A DNA stretch of 64,000 nt from Microbacterium sp. STN6 (lineage in GTDB: Bacteria > Actinomycetota > Actinomycetes > Actinomycetales > Microbacteriaceae): the NCBI RefSeq assembly GCF_026410545.1, contig NZ_JAPMIT010000003.1, positions 310,001 to 374,000 of the forward strand, read 5' to 3'. Of this stretch, positions 34,707-43,257 are shown one piece after another. The notes under the pieces are model-generated. The model was not told where the DNA came from. It made no database searches and saw only the letters and a list, made by a program, of their open reading frames with translations. The position numbers and the translations under genes are program-made. How positions within the stretch are numbered: position 1 is the first letter of the stretch; each line of letters begins with the position of its first letter.

Positions 34707-35852
34707 TCAGCGCAGCAACAGGTTGGGCTGCAGCAGGTACTTGTAGCTGTCGCTGCCAGCCTGCTCCCTCGACGTCTGGCTTGTAATGAGCACCGGGCCC
34801 GGCTTGTTCGGATTGTCGGTCTTGGTGAACGAGATCCGCACGAACTCGGAGTGCACGGCACCCAGCCCGTCGAGGAGGAACTGCGGCTTGAGCGAGACGA
34901 CCATGTCCTGCCCGGTGAGCAACGCGTCAATGCTCTCGGATGCCTGCGCCTGTTCGCTGCCGATGGCCTCGAGAGTCAGGCCATCCGCACTGAAACTGAA
35001 GCGCAGCGCAGCCTCACGCTCAAGCACGAGCGAGACGCGACGCACGGCCTCGATCAATTCGCCGGTGTTGATGACGGCGTAGTTGTCGACGGTGTCGGGG
35101 AACAACCGGCGCACGGGCGGGAAATTGCCCTTGATGAGCAGCGACGTGATGGTCTTCTTGTCGGCCGTGAAGGCAATGAGCTCGCGGTCGTCCTTGCTCG
35201 TGATGGCGACCGAGATGTTGCCGCCGTGGCCGAGCGTCTTGCCGATCTCCTGCAGGGTGCGCGCGGGAACCAGGGCGGTTGCCTCGGTGATGCCGCCATC
35301 CGAACCGTCCCAGTCAATCTCCCGTACGGCCACCCGGTAACGGTCGGTGGCGACCAGGCCGATGCGGTTGTCGCCGATCTCGAGCTGAACGCCCGTGATC
35401 ACGGGGGTGACGTCGTCGCGTGAGGCCGCGACGCCGACCTGCGAGACAGCGGCCGAGAAGTCTTCGGCCGGCACGAGACCGGAGCGTTCACTGATCTCGG
35501 GAATGCTCGGATATTCCTCGACCGGCATGGAAAGCAGGGTGAAGCTGGCGGAGCCGCACTTGACCAGAATGTGCGACTCCTCGGTGGAGAACTGCACCGG
35601 TGCATTCGGCAGCTTGCTGGCGATCTCGGCAAGAAGACGGCCCGAGACGAGGATGCGGCCCGGCTCCTCGATGTCAGCGGTGATCTCGGTTCTGGCCGAG
35701 ACCTCGTAGTCGAATGACGAGAGGGTGAGACCGGTGTCGTTGGTCTCGATGAGCACACCGCTCAGGATCGGCAGGGTGGTTCGCTGCGGAAGAAGCTTGA
35801 CAGCGAACGAAACAGCCTCGCTGAAGACGTCCCGATTGGCCTGAAACTTCAC
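34707..35852 (-). CDS. dnaN: DNA polymerase III beta sliding clamp
   Basis: The 381-residue protein starts VKFQANRDVFSEAVSFAVKLLPQRTTLPILSGV and contains LLAEIASKLPNAPV, TDRYRVAVREI and the carboxy end of the clamp fold. The dimer encircles DNA and tethers polymerase III. GTG 35852 is preferred because the family begins M/V-K-F; an upstream open frame exists without homology. Confidence 0.97.
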   Translation of the reverse strand: MKFQANRDVFSEAVSFAVKLLPQRTTLPILSGVLIETNDTGLTLSSFDYEVSARTEITADIEEPGRILVSGRLLAEIASKLPNAPVQFSTEESHILVKCGSASFTLLSMPVEEYPSIPEISERSGLVPAEDFSAAVSQVGVAASRDDVTPVITGVQLEIGDNRIGLVATDRYRVAVREIDWDGSDGGITEATALVPARTLQEIGKTLGHGGNISVAITSKDDRELIAFTADKKTITSLLIKGNFPPVRRLFPDTVDNYAVINTGELIEAVRRVSLVLEREAALRFSFSADGLTLEAIGSEQAQASESIDALLTGQDMVVSLKPQFLLDGLGAVHSEFVRISFTKTDNPNKPGPVLITSQTSREQAGSDSYKYLLQPNLLLR

Positions 35853-36328
35853 GTGCTTCACCCCTGTCGATGGGCGGACATAGATCCTGACCATGTTAGC
35901 GCCTGCCCTCTGGCCACCCGTGGCCCGAGTTCCGCACCCGCCGCGCACTCGTTCGGCGCGACCGCCGACCTGCTCAAGGTTGTCGACCCTTAAACAATGA
36001 AGAAAGAATTAATGGTGTTAACCAGTGTGGAAACTGTGGATAACTCCCCAACTTCCGGTCGGCGGCTGGAAACTACACGCGTGTGAGTTGTGGGGCGGGT
36101 GTGATTTCCGCGTATCTACTGGGGTTGTGACGGATGCTGGTGAGGTTCCCTCACTCACAGAGCCACCGCATCCGCCCACATCTGCGGCGGAGTTATGCGT
36201 TAACTATCCACAAGTTATCCACAATGTGTAATTCGGCGGAGCGGAAGATAGCGAAGGTGAACCGCCCAGCGCAAGCGGCGAGTCGGATTCGCTCACACGC
36301 GCGGTTCATTTCCGCGCGAGGCAGGCCG
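35853..36328. other. oriC: oriC region between dnaN and dnaA
   Basis: This 476-bp gap has no gene. DnaA boxes are TTATCCACA (36215-36223), CTATCCACA (36204-36212), and on the other strand TGTGGATAA (36035-36043) and TGTGGAAAC (36026-36034). An AT-rich stretch lies at about 35988-36022 (TAAACAATGAAGAAAGAATT), a candidate unwinding element next to the boxes. The dnaA-dnaN interval is the usual actinobacterial origin; relatively few boxes are visible. Confidence 0.8.
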
Positions 36329-37750
36329 TCAGCGGTGGTTCTGCTTGATGCGGTTGGTGAGCTCGGTGACCTGGTTGTAGATCGAGCGGCGCTCCTTCAT
36401 GAGCTCGCTGATCTTCTTGTTCGCGTACATCACGGTGGTGTGATCCCGATTTCCGAAGAGCTGCCCGATCTTCGGCAGGGAGAGATTGGTCAGCTCTCGG
36501 CAGAGATACATGGCGATCTGCCGCGCGGTCGCGACGGCCTGGGATCTCGACGAGCCGTAGAGGTCATCGACTGTCAGCTTGAAGTAGTCGGCCGTGTTGG
36601 TGATGATGTCGACGGGCGCGATGACATTGTCGTCATCGAGGGTGATGAGGTCTTTCAGTACCGTCTGCACGAGGCTCATGTCGACCGGCGTGCGATTGAG
36701 GCTCGCGAACGCCGTGACGCGGATCAGTGTTCCCTCGAGCTCCCGGATGTTGGACGACACCTTCGACGCCATGAACTCCAGGATGTCGTCGGGAACCTGC
36801 AGCCGATCGCTCTGCGCCTTCTTGCGCAGAATGGCGATGCGCGTCTCGAGGTCAGGTGCCTGCACGTCAGTGATCAGTCCCCATTCGAAGCGGGAGCGCA
36901 TGCGATCCTCGAAGCCGGTCAGGTGCTTCGGCGGCAGATCGCTCGTGATTACGACCTGCTTATTGTGATCGTGCAGCGTGTTGAAGGTATGGAAGAACGC
37001 CTCCTGCGTCTCCGCCTTGCCCTGCAGGAACTGAATGTCGTCGATCAGCAGAATGTCGATGTTGCGGTACCGGGACTGGAAGAGCGATCCGCGGTTATTC
37101 GCGATCGAGTTGATGAAGTCGTTGGTGAACTCTTCGCTCGAGACATAGCGAACGCGGATGCCGGGGTACAGGCTCATCGCGTAATGGCCGATGGCGTGCA
37201 GCAGATGTGTCTTGCCCAGACCGGACTCGCCGTAGACGAAGAGCGGGTTGTACGCCTTTGCCGGCGCCTCGGCAACCGCGACGGCGGCGGCGTGGGCGAA
37301 ACGATTGGACTGACCGATGACGAAGTTGTCGAAGCTGTACTTCGGATTCAGACGGGAGTCGTTGCCACGCGTCGGTGTCTGAATGTCGGTGACCACGGCC
37401 TGGGTGGGAACGACGGGGGCGACGGTTTCAATGTAGGGCTGCTCGCCGGCATCCGTCTGCGGTGCGCTTTGCGGCTGTTCGATGTCGGGATTGACGACGA
37501 TGGCGAAGGTCGAGATGGCGTCGTCGTCGAGGCCGGCGATCGCGCCGAGAAGGGGCACGCGGCAGCGCTGCTCGATCATGCCTCGAGTGAACTCGTTCGG
37601 GACCTCGAGGTAGAAGGTGCCGGCCATGATGCCCTTCGGCTCGACCAGGCTGAGGAACCCGTATAGCTGGGGAGTGACTCGTTCGTCGTCGTCGAGCGCC
37701 GTGAGCAGCGTGTGCCACGCGTCGTTGATCGAGCTTTCGCCGTCCGTCAT
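36329..37750 (-). CDS. dnaA: Chromosomal replication initiator DnaA
   Basis: The 473-residue AAA+ protein has an N-terminal DnaB-interaction domain, a variable linker (about 90-125), Walker A GESGLGKTH, Walker B IDDIQFL, and domain IV ending with the DNA-binding signature NRDHTTVMYANKKI. It opens oriC and loads helicase. ATG 37750 (MTDGESSINDAW) is preferred over the in-frame ATG at 37780. The gene diverges from rpmH. Confidence 0.98.
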   Translation of the reverse strand: MTDGESSINDAWHTLLTALDDDERVTPQLYGFLSLVEPKGIMAGTFYLEVPNEFTRGMIEQRCRVPLLGAIAGLDDDAISTFAIVVNPDIEQPQSAPQTDAGEQPYIETVAPVVPTQAVVTDIQTPTRGNDSRLNPKYSFDNFVIGQSNRFAHAAAVAVAEAPAKAYNPLFVYGESGLGKTHLLHAIGHYAMSLYPGIRVRYVSSEEFTNDFINSIANNRGSLFQSRYRNIDILLIDDIQFLQGKAETQEAFFHTFNTLHDHNKQVVITSDLPPKHLTGFEDRMRSRFEWGLITDVQAPDLETRIAILRKKAQSDRLQVPDDILEFMASKVSSNIRELEGTLIRVTAFASLNRTPVDMSLVQTVLKDLITLDDDNVIAPVDIITNTADYFKLTVDDLYGSSRSQAVATARQIAMYLCRELTNLSLPKIGQLFGNRDHTTVMYANKKISELMKERRSIYNQVTELTNRIKQNHR

Positions 37751-38094
37751 TCTTCCCCAACTATTCACAGAGTTATCCACCGCCGTGTGTCAATTACCGT
37801 AGCGATCTCCCGCACAGCGTGGCCAGAGCTGGGGATAACTTCTCATCACGCTAACCAATGCGGGGCAGTGCGATCAAATTGTATTTTTCGCCGAGTCGGG
37901 CGTGTCGCGCACATTGATTGTGGAGGATGCGTCGATAATATCCGTTTCGAGTGCGCCCGGTTTGACCTCAGCGCGCGTAACACGTAGCTTTAAGCGGTTG
38001 ACTTCAGCCAGCTCTGGCTGCCCAAAATCTTCACGTCGCCCTCGTGCCATGCATCCGGTGCAGGCGTGCAAGGAAGCATTTTACGGAGATCCTC
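37751..38094. promoter_or_regulatory. Divergent dnaA/rpmH promoter region
   Basis: No gene lies here. DnaA-box-like TTATCCACC (37773-37781) and TGGGGATAA (37830-37838) lie near the dnaA start, consistent with dnaA autoregulation. A plausible rpmH promoter is TTGACC (37962-37967), 17 bp, TAGCTT (37985-37990). CAGCCAG-CT-CTGGCTG (38005-38020) is a perfect palindrome in the rpmH leader. Confidence 0.5.
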
Positions 38095-38232
38095 ATGAGC
38101 AAGAGAACGTTCCAGCCGAACAACCGTCGCCGCGCCAAGGTGCACGGCTTCCGACTTCGCATGCGCACCCGCGCCGGCCGCGCCATTCTTTCCGCGCGCC
38201 GTCGCAAGGGCCGCACCGAGCTCTCCGCCTAG
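38095..38232 (+). CDS. rpmH: 50S ribosomal protein bL34
   Basis: The 45-residue basic protein begins [20 protein letters not shown] and ends with [15 protein letters not shown], a textbook L34. ATG 38095 follows ACGGAG. It begins the rpmH-rnpA-yidD-yidC-jag-rsmG run. Confidence 0.98.
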   Translation: MSKRTFQPNNRRRAKVHGFRLRMRTRAGRAILSARRRKGRTELSA

Positions 38233-38244
38233 TACCCGTCAACG

Positions 38245-38598
38245 GTGCTCGCGAAGGCCAATCGCATCACCAGAGGCGACGACTACCGGGCGGTTGTGCG
38301 GCGCGGGCGGCGATCGGTGCGTACGGCCACCATCACCTATCGTCGCCGTGCGGCCGACGACAATAAGCAGTCGCCGTTCGTTCGTTTCGGCTTCATTGTG
38401 GGCAAGAGCGTCGGCAATGCGGTCACGAGGAACCGGGTACGACGTCGTCTGAAGGCGATCTGCCGCGAACTGATCCCCCACGTGGACCCCGGTATGGAGA
38501 TCGTGATCAGGGCTTTGCCAGCATCTGCCGGTGCCACGTGGGCTACTCTGCAAGATGAGATTATCCGTGCCGTGACCAGAGAATTCCCCTCATCATGA
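38245..38598 (+). CDS. rnpA: Ribonuclease P protein component
   Basis: The 117-residue basic protein shows the RnpA core FGFIVGKSVGNAVTRNRVRRRLKAICRE. It assists the RNase P RNA in cutting tRNA 5' leaders. The start is GTG 38245 (MLAKANRITRGDDYRAVVRRG). It overlaps yidD by 4 bp. Confidence 0.97.
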   Translation: MLAKANRITRGDDYRAVVRRGRRSVRTATITYRRRAADDNKQSPFVRFGFIVGKSVGNAVTRNRVRRRLKAICRELIPHVDPGMEIVIRALPASAGATWATLQDEIIRAVTREFPSS

Positions 38599-38906
38599 AG
38601 ACAGCCGTGAGCGCTGTGCTGCTTCTGCCGCGCAATGCCCTTGTACTGCTGCTGCGCGCATACCGCGCGGTGATCTCTCCTCTTTATGGTGACGTCTGCC
38701 GCTACTACCCGTCCTGTTCGGCGTACGGGCTCCAGGCTGTTCAGGAACACGGTGTCGTGATCGGATCAGCGCTCACCGCACGTCGCATCGCCCGGTGTCA
38801 CCCATGGGCGGCGGGCGGGATCGATGACGTCCCACCGGCGCGGCGGAATCGCTATCACACGACTTCGTTCGGATTCGTCGTCGCCGGCGAACACAGAAAG
38901 GCCTGA
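38595..38906 (+). CDS. yidD: YidD membrane protein insertion efficiency factor
   Basis: The 103-residue protein has LRAYRAVISPLYGDVCRYYPSCSAYGLQAV and ARRIARCHPWAAGGIDDVP, with the family's conserved Cys and HP residues. It aids YidC-dependent insertion. It overlaps rnpA and lies 9 bp before yidC. Confidence 0.96.
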   Translation: MKTAVSAVLLLPRNALVLLLRAYRAVISPLYGDVCRYYPSCSAYGLQAVQEHGVVIGSALTARRIARCHPWAAGGIDDVPPARRNRYHTTSFGFVVAGEHRKA

Positions 38907-38915
38907 GTCAAACAC

Positions 38916-39878
38916 ATGGACATCATCGGCACCGTACTCTGGCCCCTCAAGTGGGTCGTCGAGCTGATCCTGGTCGCGTTCCACTGGGTGTTCACGAACG
39001 TCATCAGCATGGATCCGGCCTCGGGGCTCAACTGGGTGCTCTCCATCGTGGGCCTGACGGTGGTGGTTCGTGCCGCACTGATCCCCATCTTCGTGCGACA
39101 GATCAAGAATCAGCGGCGGATGCTCGAGGTCGCTCCTCAGCTGAAGAAGATCCAGGCCAAGTACAAGGGTAAAAAGGACCAGTTCTCGCGCGAGGCAATG
39201 AGCCGCGAGACGATGGCGCTGTACAAGGAGACGGGGACCAACCCGCTCAGCTCCTGCCTTCCCCTGCTGATTCAGATGCCGATCTTCTTCAGCCTCTTCT
39301 CGGTACTGAACGACGCGCAGCATGGCAAGGGCGGCGTGGGCCCGCTGAGCGCTCACCTCGGCAACCTCTTCGCCCATGCGAAGCTGTTCGGTTCACCGCT
39401 GCACGAGAGCTTCTCGAACGCGATGAACGCGCATCCGCAGCAGGTCGGCGTCATGATCATCGCAGCGTGCATGGTCGTGCTGATGACGAGCTCGCAGTTC
39501 ATCACTCAGCTGCAGATCGTGTCGAAGAACATGTCGGCCGAAACCAAGGCGAGCCCGCAGTTCAAGCAGCAGCGCATCCTGCTCTACCTGCTCCCCTTCG
39601 TGTTCCTGTTCTCTGGCTTCACGTTCCCGCTCGGCGTCATGTTCTACTGGCTCACGTCGAACATCTGGACCATGGCTCAGCAGTTCGTCGTCATCCGCAA
39701 CATGCCGACGCCCGGTAGTGAAGCAGCCAAGGCGCGAGAGGCGCGGCTGGCCCGCAAGGGCAAGCTCACGACGTCACCCGAGGGCGACGTGATCGTGGTC
39801 GAGGAACCGAAGAGTACTCAGCGCGTGCAGCCGATGAGCAAGGCGCGAGCGAAGAAGCAGACCGGCGGGAACAAGTAA
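38916..39878 (+). CDS. yidC: YidC/Oxa1 membrane insertase
   Basis: The 320-residue protein has five membrane segments with the Oxa1 features VRAALIPIFVRQIKNQRRM, the hydrophilic-groove Arg in that helix, GTNPLSSCLPLLIQMPIFFSLF and FPLGVMFYWLTSNIWTMAQQFVVI. The C-terminal tail is basic (SKARAKKQTGGNK) and may bind ribosomes. It inserts membrane proteins with or without SecYEG. Confidence 0.97.
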   Translation: MDIIGTVLWPLKWVVELILVAFHWVFTNVISMDPASGLNWVLSIVGLTVVVRAALIPIFVRQIKNQRRMLEVAPQLKKIQAKYKGKKDQFSREAMSRETMALYKETGTNPLSSCLPLLIQMPIFFSLFSVLNDAQHGKGGVGPLSAHLGNLFAHAKLFGSPLHESFSNAMNAHPQQVGVMIIAACMVVLMTSSQFITQLQIVSKNMSAETKASPQFKQQRILLYLLPFVFLFSGFTFPLGVMFYWLTSNIWTMAQQFVVIRNMPTPGSEAAKAREARLARKGKLTTSPEGDVIVVEEPKSTQRVQPMSKARAKKQTGGNK

Positions 39879-39885
39879 GGAACCG

Positions 39886-40461
39886 ATGATGAGCGATACG
39901 CAGACAACGGATGCCGCCGAGTCGGCACATGAGGGCGTCGAAGAGCGGGATGAGGCTCAGCACTCCCCCGCCGGTGACGCGGCTGACGCCTCGGCGACCG
40001 ACGGTCCGTCGTCAGACGAGGGTGATGTCGCCGCCGACTACATCGAGGAACTCCTCGACATCTGCGACATCGACGGTGACATCGACATCGACGTGCGGGC
40101 CGGGCGTACCTACATCTCGGTGCACTCGGACGAGAGCGTCGACCTGCGGCTGCTGTCGAAGCCAGACACGGTGAACGCGCTCCAGGAGCTTGCACGCCTC
40201 GCCGTGCAGAGCAGCTCGGGAGAGTTCTCACGCCTTATCCTCGACATCGGTGGATCGCGCGAGGCGCGTCAGAGCGAGCTTGCAGCGATTGTGGATCGCG
40301 CCATCGCTCGCATCGATGAGGGTGCCGCGCAGGCGGCGCTTCCCGCCATGTCGTCGTACGAGCGCAAGCTGGTGCACGACCTGGTCGCGGAGCGCGGGTA
40401 CGCATCGAACTCCGAGGGTGAAGGCCGGGATCGACACACGGTCATCACGGCAACGGCGTAG
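39886..40461 (+). CDS. jag: Jag/SpoIIIJ-associated RNA-binding protein (KH-R3H)
   Basis: The 191-residue protein has an acidic N-terminus, a KH-like domain and the R3H end (SSYERKLVHDLVAERGYASNSEGEGRDRHTVI). It binds RNA and in Gram-positives influences division and membrane insertion. The start is ATG 39886 or 39889. The TAG stop touches the first base of a parS site. Confidence 0.93.
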   Translation: MMSDTQTTDAAESAHEGVEERDEAQHSPAGDAADASATDGPSSDEGDVAADYIEELLDICDIDGDIDIDVRAGRTYISVHSDESVDLRLLSKPDTVNALQELARLAVQSSSGEFSRLILDIGGSREARQSELAAIVDRAIARIDEGAAQAALPAMSSYERKLVHDLVAERGYASNSEGEGRDRHTVITATA

Positions 40462-40474
40462 TTTCACGTGAAAC
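40461..40474. promoter_or_regulatory. parS: parS site 1
   Basis: GTTTCACGTGAAAC is a perfect 14-bp palindrome identical to the core of the bacterial parS consensus bound by ParB. It lies between jag and rsmG. Confidence 0.9.
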
Positions 40475-40481
40475 ATTGCCT

Positions 40482-41105
40482 GTGATCTACGAGCAGGAAC
40501 CGGGCGCGGCAGCCAGGCTTTTCGGCGATCGAATCGAACTTGCACGGCAGTTCACAGCCGCTCTGGCGGAGCAGGGAGAAACGCGCGGGCTGATCGGCCC
40601 GCTCGAGCTGCCTCGTCTCTGGAGCAGACACGTTCTGAACTGCGCAATCGTGGCCCCGCTCGTTCGTGAGGGTGTGGTGGGAGACATCGGCAGCGGTGCC
40701 GGACTGCCCGGGCTCGTGCTCGCCATCGCGCGCCCGGACGTGCGTTTCGTCATGATCGAGCCGATGGAACGCCGAACGGCATGGCTGAACGAGCAGGTCT
40801 CCGCACTCGGGCTGACGAACGCCGAGGTCATGCGCTCGCGGGCGGAGGATGCGACGCCAGTGCGTCCGTTCGACCAAGTGACGGCACGGGCGGTCAGCGC
40901 ATTTCGCACGCTGGTCCCCCTTACTGCTCCCCTGGTGCGCTCCGGTGGAGAACTGGTTCTCATGAAGGGCGTGAATGCGGCGGCTGAAGTCACAGCCGCG
41001 GAGAAGGCGATCAGGAAGTACCGTCTGAATGATGTCGAGGTTCTGACCCTCGGTGAGGGAATCCTGGACGAAACGACCAGGGTCATTCGGGCTACAGTTG
41101 AGTGA
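40482..41105 (+). CDS. rsmG: 16S rRNA (guanine527-N7) methyltransferase RsmG
   Basis: The 207-residue protein has the SAM-binding GDIGSGAGLPGLVLAI, the ERRTAWLNEQV motif and TARAVSAFRTLVPLTAPLV. It methylates G527 of 16S rRNA. GTG 40482 (VIYEQEPGAAARLFGDR) is preferred to TTG 40476; both starts lie within 8 bp of parS site 1. It is expected upstream of parA. Confidence 0.94.
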   Translation: MIYEQEPGAAARLFGDRIELARQFTAALAEQGETRGLIGPLELPRLWSRHVLNCAIVAPLVREGVVGDIGSGAGLPGLVLAIARPDVRFVMIEPMERRTAWLNEQVSALGLTNAEVMRSRAEDATPVRPFDQVTARAVSAFRTLVPLTAPLVRSGGELVLMKGVNAAAEVTAAEKAIRKYRLNDVEVLTLGEGILDETTRVIRATVE

Positions 41106-41185
41106 TCGCCGGGATCGATCCGGCAGCATCCGTAATTCTTCCTTGGCGCTTACGTGATCGTGGGCGCGCAGGGCTGAGCGACAAG

Positions 41186-41199
41186 GTTTCACGTGAAAC
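41186..41199. promoter_or_regulatory. parS: parS site 2 (contains the parA start codon)
   Basis: GTTTCACGTGAAAC, a perfect parS core, spans the rsmG-parA junction. GTG 41193-41195, the likely parA start, is inside the palindrome, so ParB bound here would sit on the translation start region. Confidence 0.9.
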
Positions 41200-42119
41200 A
41201 TCCCGAGCAGCAGAGCGTGCGCAGCGACGACGACGTTACGACCTTCGACGGCTCCACTCCTCTGGCACGGGAACTCGCGGATATGGCGAAGCGACGCCAG
41301 GTGCTAGCCGCGACGACGCTCCCCCTGCCCGCCCGTACTCGCATTTTCACGATCTCCAATCAGAAGGGCGGCGTGGGCAAGACGACGACGGTCGTCAACC
41401 TCGCGGCGGCGCTGGCCAAGTCGGGTGCGCGGGTTCTCGTGATCGACCTCGATCCGCAGGGCAACGCGTCGACCGCTCTGAGTGTCGACCACCGCGAGGG
41501 AACCCCGAGCGTCTACGACGTGATCGTAGACGACCTCGAGATGGAGGACGTCGTTCAGAAGAGCCCCGAATTCGACGGGCTCTACTGCGTGCCGGCGACG
41601 ATCGACCTCGCCGGCGCTGAGATCGAGCTCGTCTCGATGGTGGCGAGGGAACAGCGTCTCGCTCGTGCCCTATCCAGTTTCCTCGAGAACGTTCACGAGG
41701 GCATCGATTACGTGTTCATCGACTGCCCGCCGTCACTCGGGCTCTTGACGATCAACGCTTTCGTCGCCGCGACGGAGGTGCTGATTCCGATCCAGTGCGA
41801 GTACTACGCGCTCGAGGGTCTCAGTCAGCTGTTGAAGAACATCGAGATGATCGAGAAGCACCTGAACCCGAAGCTCAAGGTCAGCACGATCCTGCTCACG
41901 ATGTTCGATTCGCGCACGAACCTGGCACACCAGGTAGCTCAGGATGTTCGGGAGCACTTCCCCGATGAGGTCCTCGCGGCGATGATCCCACGTTCGGTGC
42001 GCATTTCAGAGGCGCCAAGCTACGGGCAGAGCGTCGTGAGTTACGACACCAATTCCTCCGGCTCCCTCTCATATATGGAAGCCGCAGCAGAGATCGCACG
42101 AAGAGGAGTACCGCGCTGA
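41193..42119 (+). CDS. parA: ParA chromosome partitioning ATPase
   Basis: The 308-residue protein has a 50-residue N-terminal extension, the deviant Walker A NQKGGVGKTTT, DLDPQGNAST, FIDCPPSLGLLT, and the C-terminal TMFDSRTNLAHQV and PRSVRISEAPSYGQSV. It drives ParB-parS segregation. GTG 41193 lies in parS; GTG 41217 is an alternative. Its TGA overlaps the parB ATG by one base. Confidence 0.97.
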   Translation: MKHPEQQSVRSDDDVTTFDGSTPLARELADMAKRRQVLAATTLPLPARTRIFTISNQKGGVGKTTTVVNLAAALAKSGARVLVIDLDPQGNASTALSVDHREGTPSVYDVIVDDLEMEDVVQKSPEFDGLYCVPATIDLAGAEIELVSMVAREQRLARALSSFLENVHEGIDYVFIDCPPSLGLLTINAFVAATEVLIPIQCEYYALEGLSQLLKNIEMIEKHLNPKLKVSTILLTMFDSRTNLAHQVAQDVREHFPDEVLAAMIPRSVRISEAPSYGQSVVSYDTNSSGSLSYMEAAAEIARRGVPR

Positions 42120-43051
42120 TGGCAGCGAAACGCACAGGCTTGGGCAGGGGCATCGGCGCTCTGATACCCGTCTCGGATCCATCAGCCCGGCCGGTCGACG
42201 TGTTCTTTCCGGAACGCGATGCACAATCGAACAACCTGGTGGCCGTGCCCGGGGCGCGTCTCGTCAACATCTCGCCCGCCGACATTGTGCCGAACGCACA
42301 GCAGCCCCGCACTGAGTTCGATCGTGAGGCGCTTGACGAGCTCATCGTCAGCATCCGCGAGGTCGGGGTGCTTCAGCCCATCGTCGTGCGGCCCGTCTCC
42401 GGGCAGAGCGGTACGTATGAGCTCATCATGGGCGAGCGCCGGCTTCGCGCAACGAAGGAACTCGGCCTCGCGAGTATTCCGGCCGTGGTCAAGGACACCG
42501 CGGACGAGAACATGCTGCGAGACGCGCTGCTCGAGAATCTGCACCGCTCACAGCTGAATCCGCTCGAAGAGGCGTCTGCGTACCAGCAGTTGCTCGCAGA
42601 CTTCGGAATAACGCAGGATGAGCTGGCATCTCGCATCGGACGCTCGCGGCCCCAGATCACCAACACCTTGCGATTGCTGAAGCTGCCCGAGTCTGTGCAG
42701 ACGCGGGTCGCCGCCGGTGTACTGAGCGCCGGTCACGCGCGCGCGATTCTGTCTGTCGGTGACTCCGAAGCGATGAACCGGCTCGCAGACAAGATCGTGA
42801 ACGAGGATCTCTCGGTGCGGGCCGCCGAGGCCGCCGCCTCGGCGACGCCGAAGGTCAGCCGCCCGAAGCCGACAGCCGGTCGCAGGCAGGGACACCTCAA
42901 CGAGATCGCGGAGCGCCTTGGGGACCGGCTGAACACGCGAGTGCGTGTCACGCTCGGCGCCCGCAAAGGCCAGGTCGTGATCGACTTTGCGACGATCCAG
43001 GACCTGAATCGCATTCTCGCCGAGCTCGGGGACACAGGCTACGAACCCTGA
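42119..43051 (+). CDS. parB: ParB chromosome partitioning CTPase/DNA-binding protein
   Basis: The 310-residue protein starts AAKRTGLGRGIGALIP, the ParA-contact motif. It has the ParB/Srx CTP-binding domain (QQPRTEFDREALDELIVSIREVGVLQPIVVR, then GERRLRATKELG), an HTH domain (NPLEEASAYQQLLADFGITQDELASRIGRSRPQITNTLRLL) and a C-terminal dimerisation domain. It binds parS and spreads on DNA. Confidence 0.97.
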   Translation: MAAKRTGLGRGIGALIPVSDPSARPVDVFFPERDAQSNNLVAVPGARLVNISPADIVPNAQQPRTEFDREALDELIVSIREVGVLQPIVVRPVSGQSGTYELIMGERRLRATKELGLASIPAVVKDTADENMLRDALLENLHRSQLNPLEEASAYQQLLADFGITQDELASRIGRSRPQITNTLRLLKLPESVQTRVAAGVLSAGHARAILSVGDSEAMNRLADKIVNEDLSVRAAEAAASATPKVSRPKPTAGRRQGHLNEIAERLGDRLNTRVRVTLGARKGQVVIDFATIQDLNRILAELGDTGYEP

Positions 43052-43114
43052 GGTGTCGCTGGCTCTTGAGCGCGCCGTTCGTCCCAAGCCGCGCAAGCCC
43101 AACGCGCTCCGCAT

Positions 43115-43128
43115 GTTTCACGTGAAAC
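43115..43128. promoter_or_regulatory. parS: parS site 3
   Basis: GTTTCACGTGAAAC, with a preceding T as in the 16-bp consensus, lies 64 bp after the parB stop. It is the third site within 2.7 kb. Confidence 0.9.
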
Positions 43129-43147
43129 CATGCCGCCGCGGTTGCGG

Positions 43148-43252
43148 ATTTCGAGACGGCGCTGCGCGCCTCCTCAATCCACCGAAGAGACGGCGCTCAG
43201 CGCGTCCCTAATCCACGGATGAGACGGCGCTGCGCGCCTCCTCGAATTGACC
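43148..43252. repeat. Three tandem copies (34-bp period) of a family A variant
   Basis: GAGACGGCGCT recurs at 43153, 43187 and 43221, each followed by a GCGCG(C/T)CTCC- or GCGCGTCCC-type half and AATCCAC or AATTGAC. The flanks TTTCGAGAC and CTCCTCAATCC match the outer arms of the dispersed palindromes. It fills the gap between parB and ddl with parS site 3; no gene is seen. Confidence 0.75.
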
Positions 43253-43257
43253 GCCGG

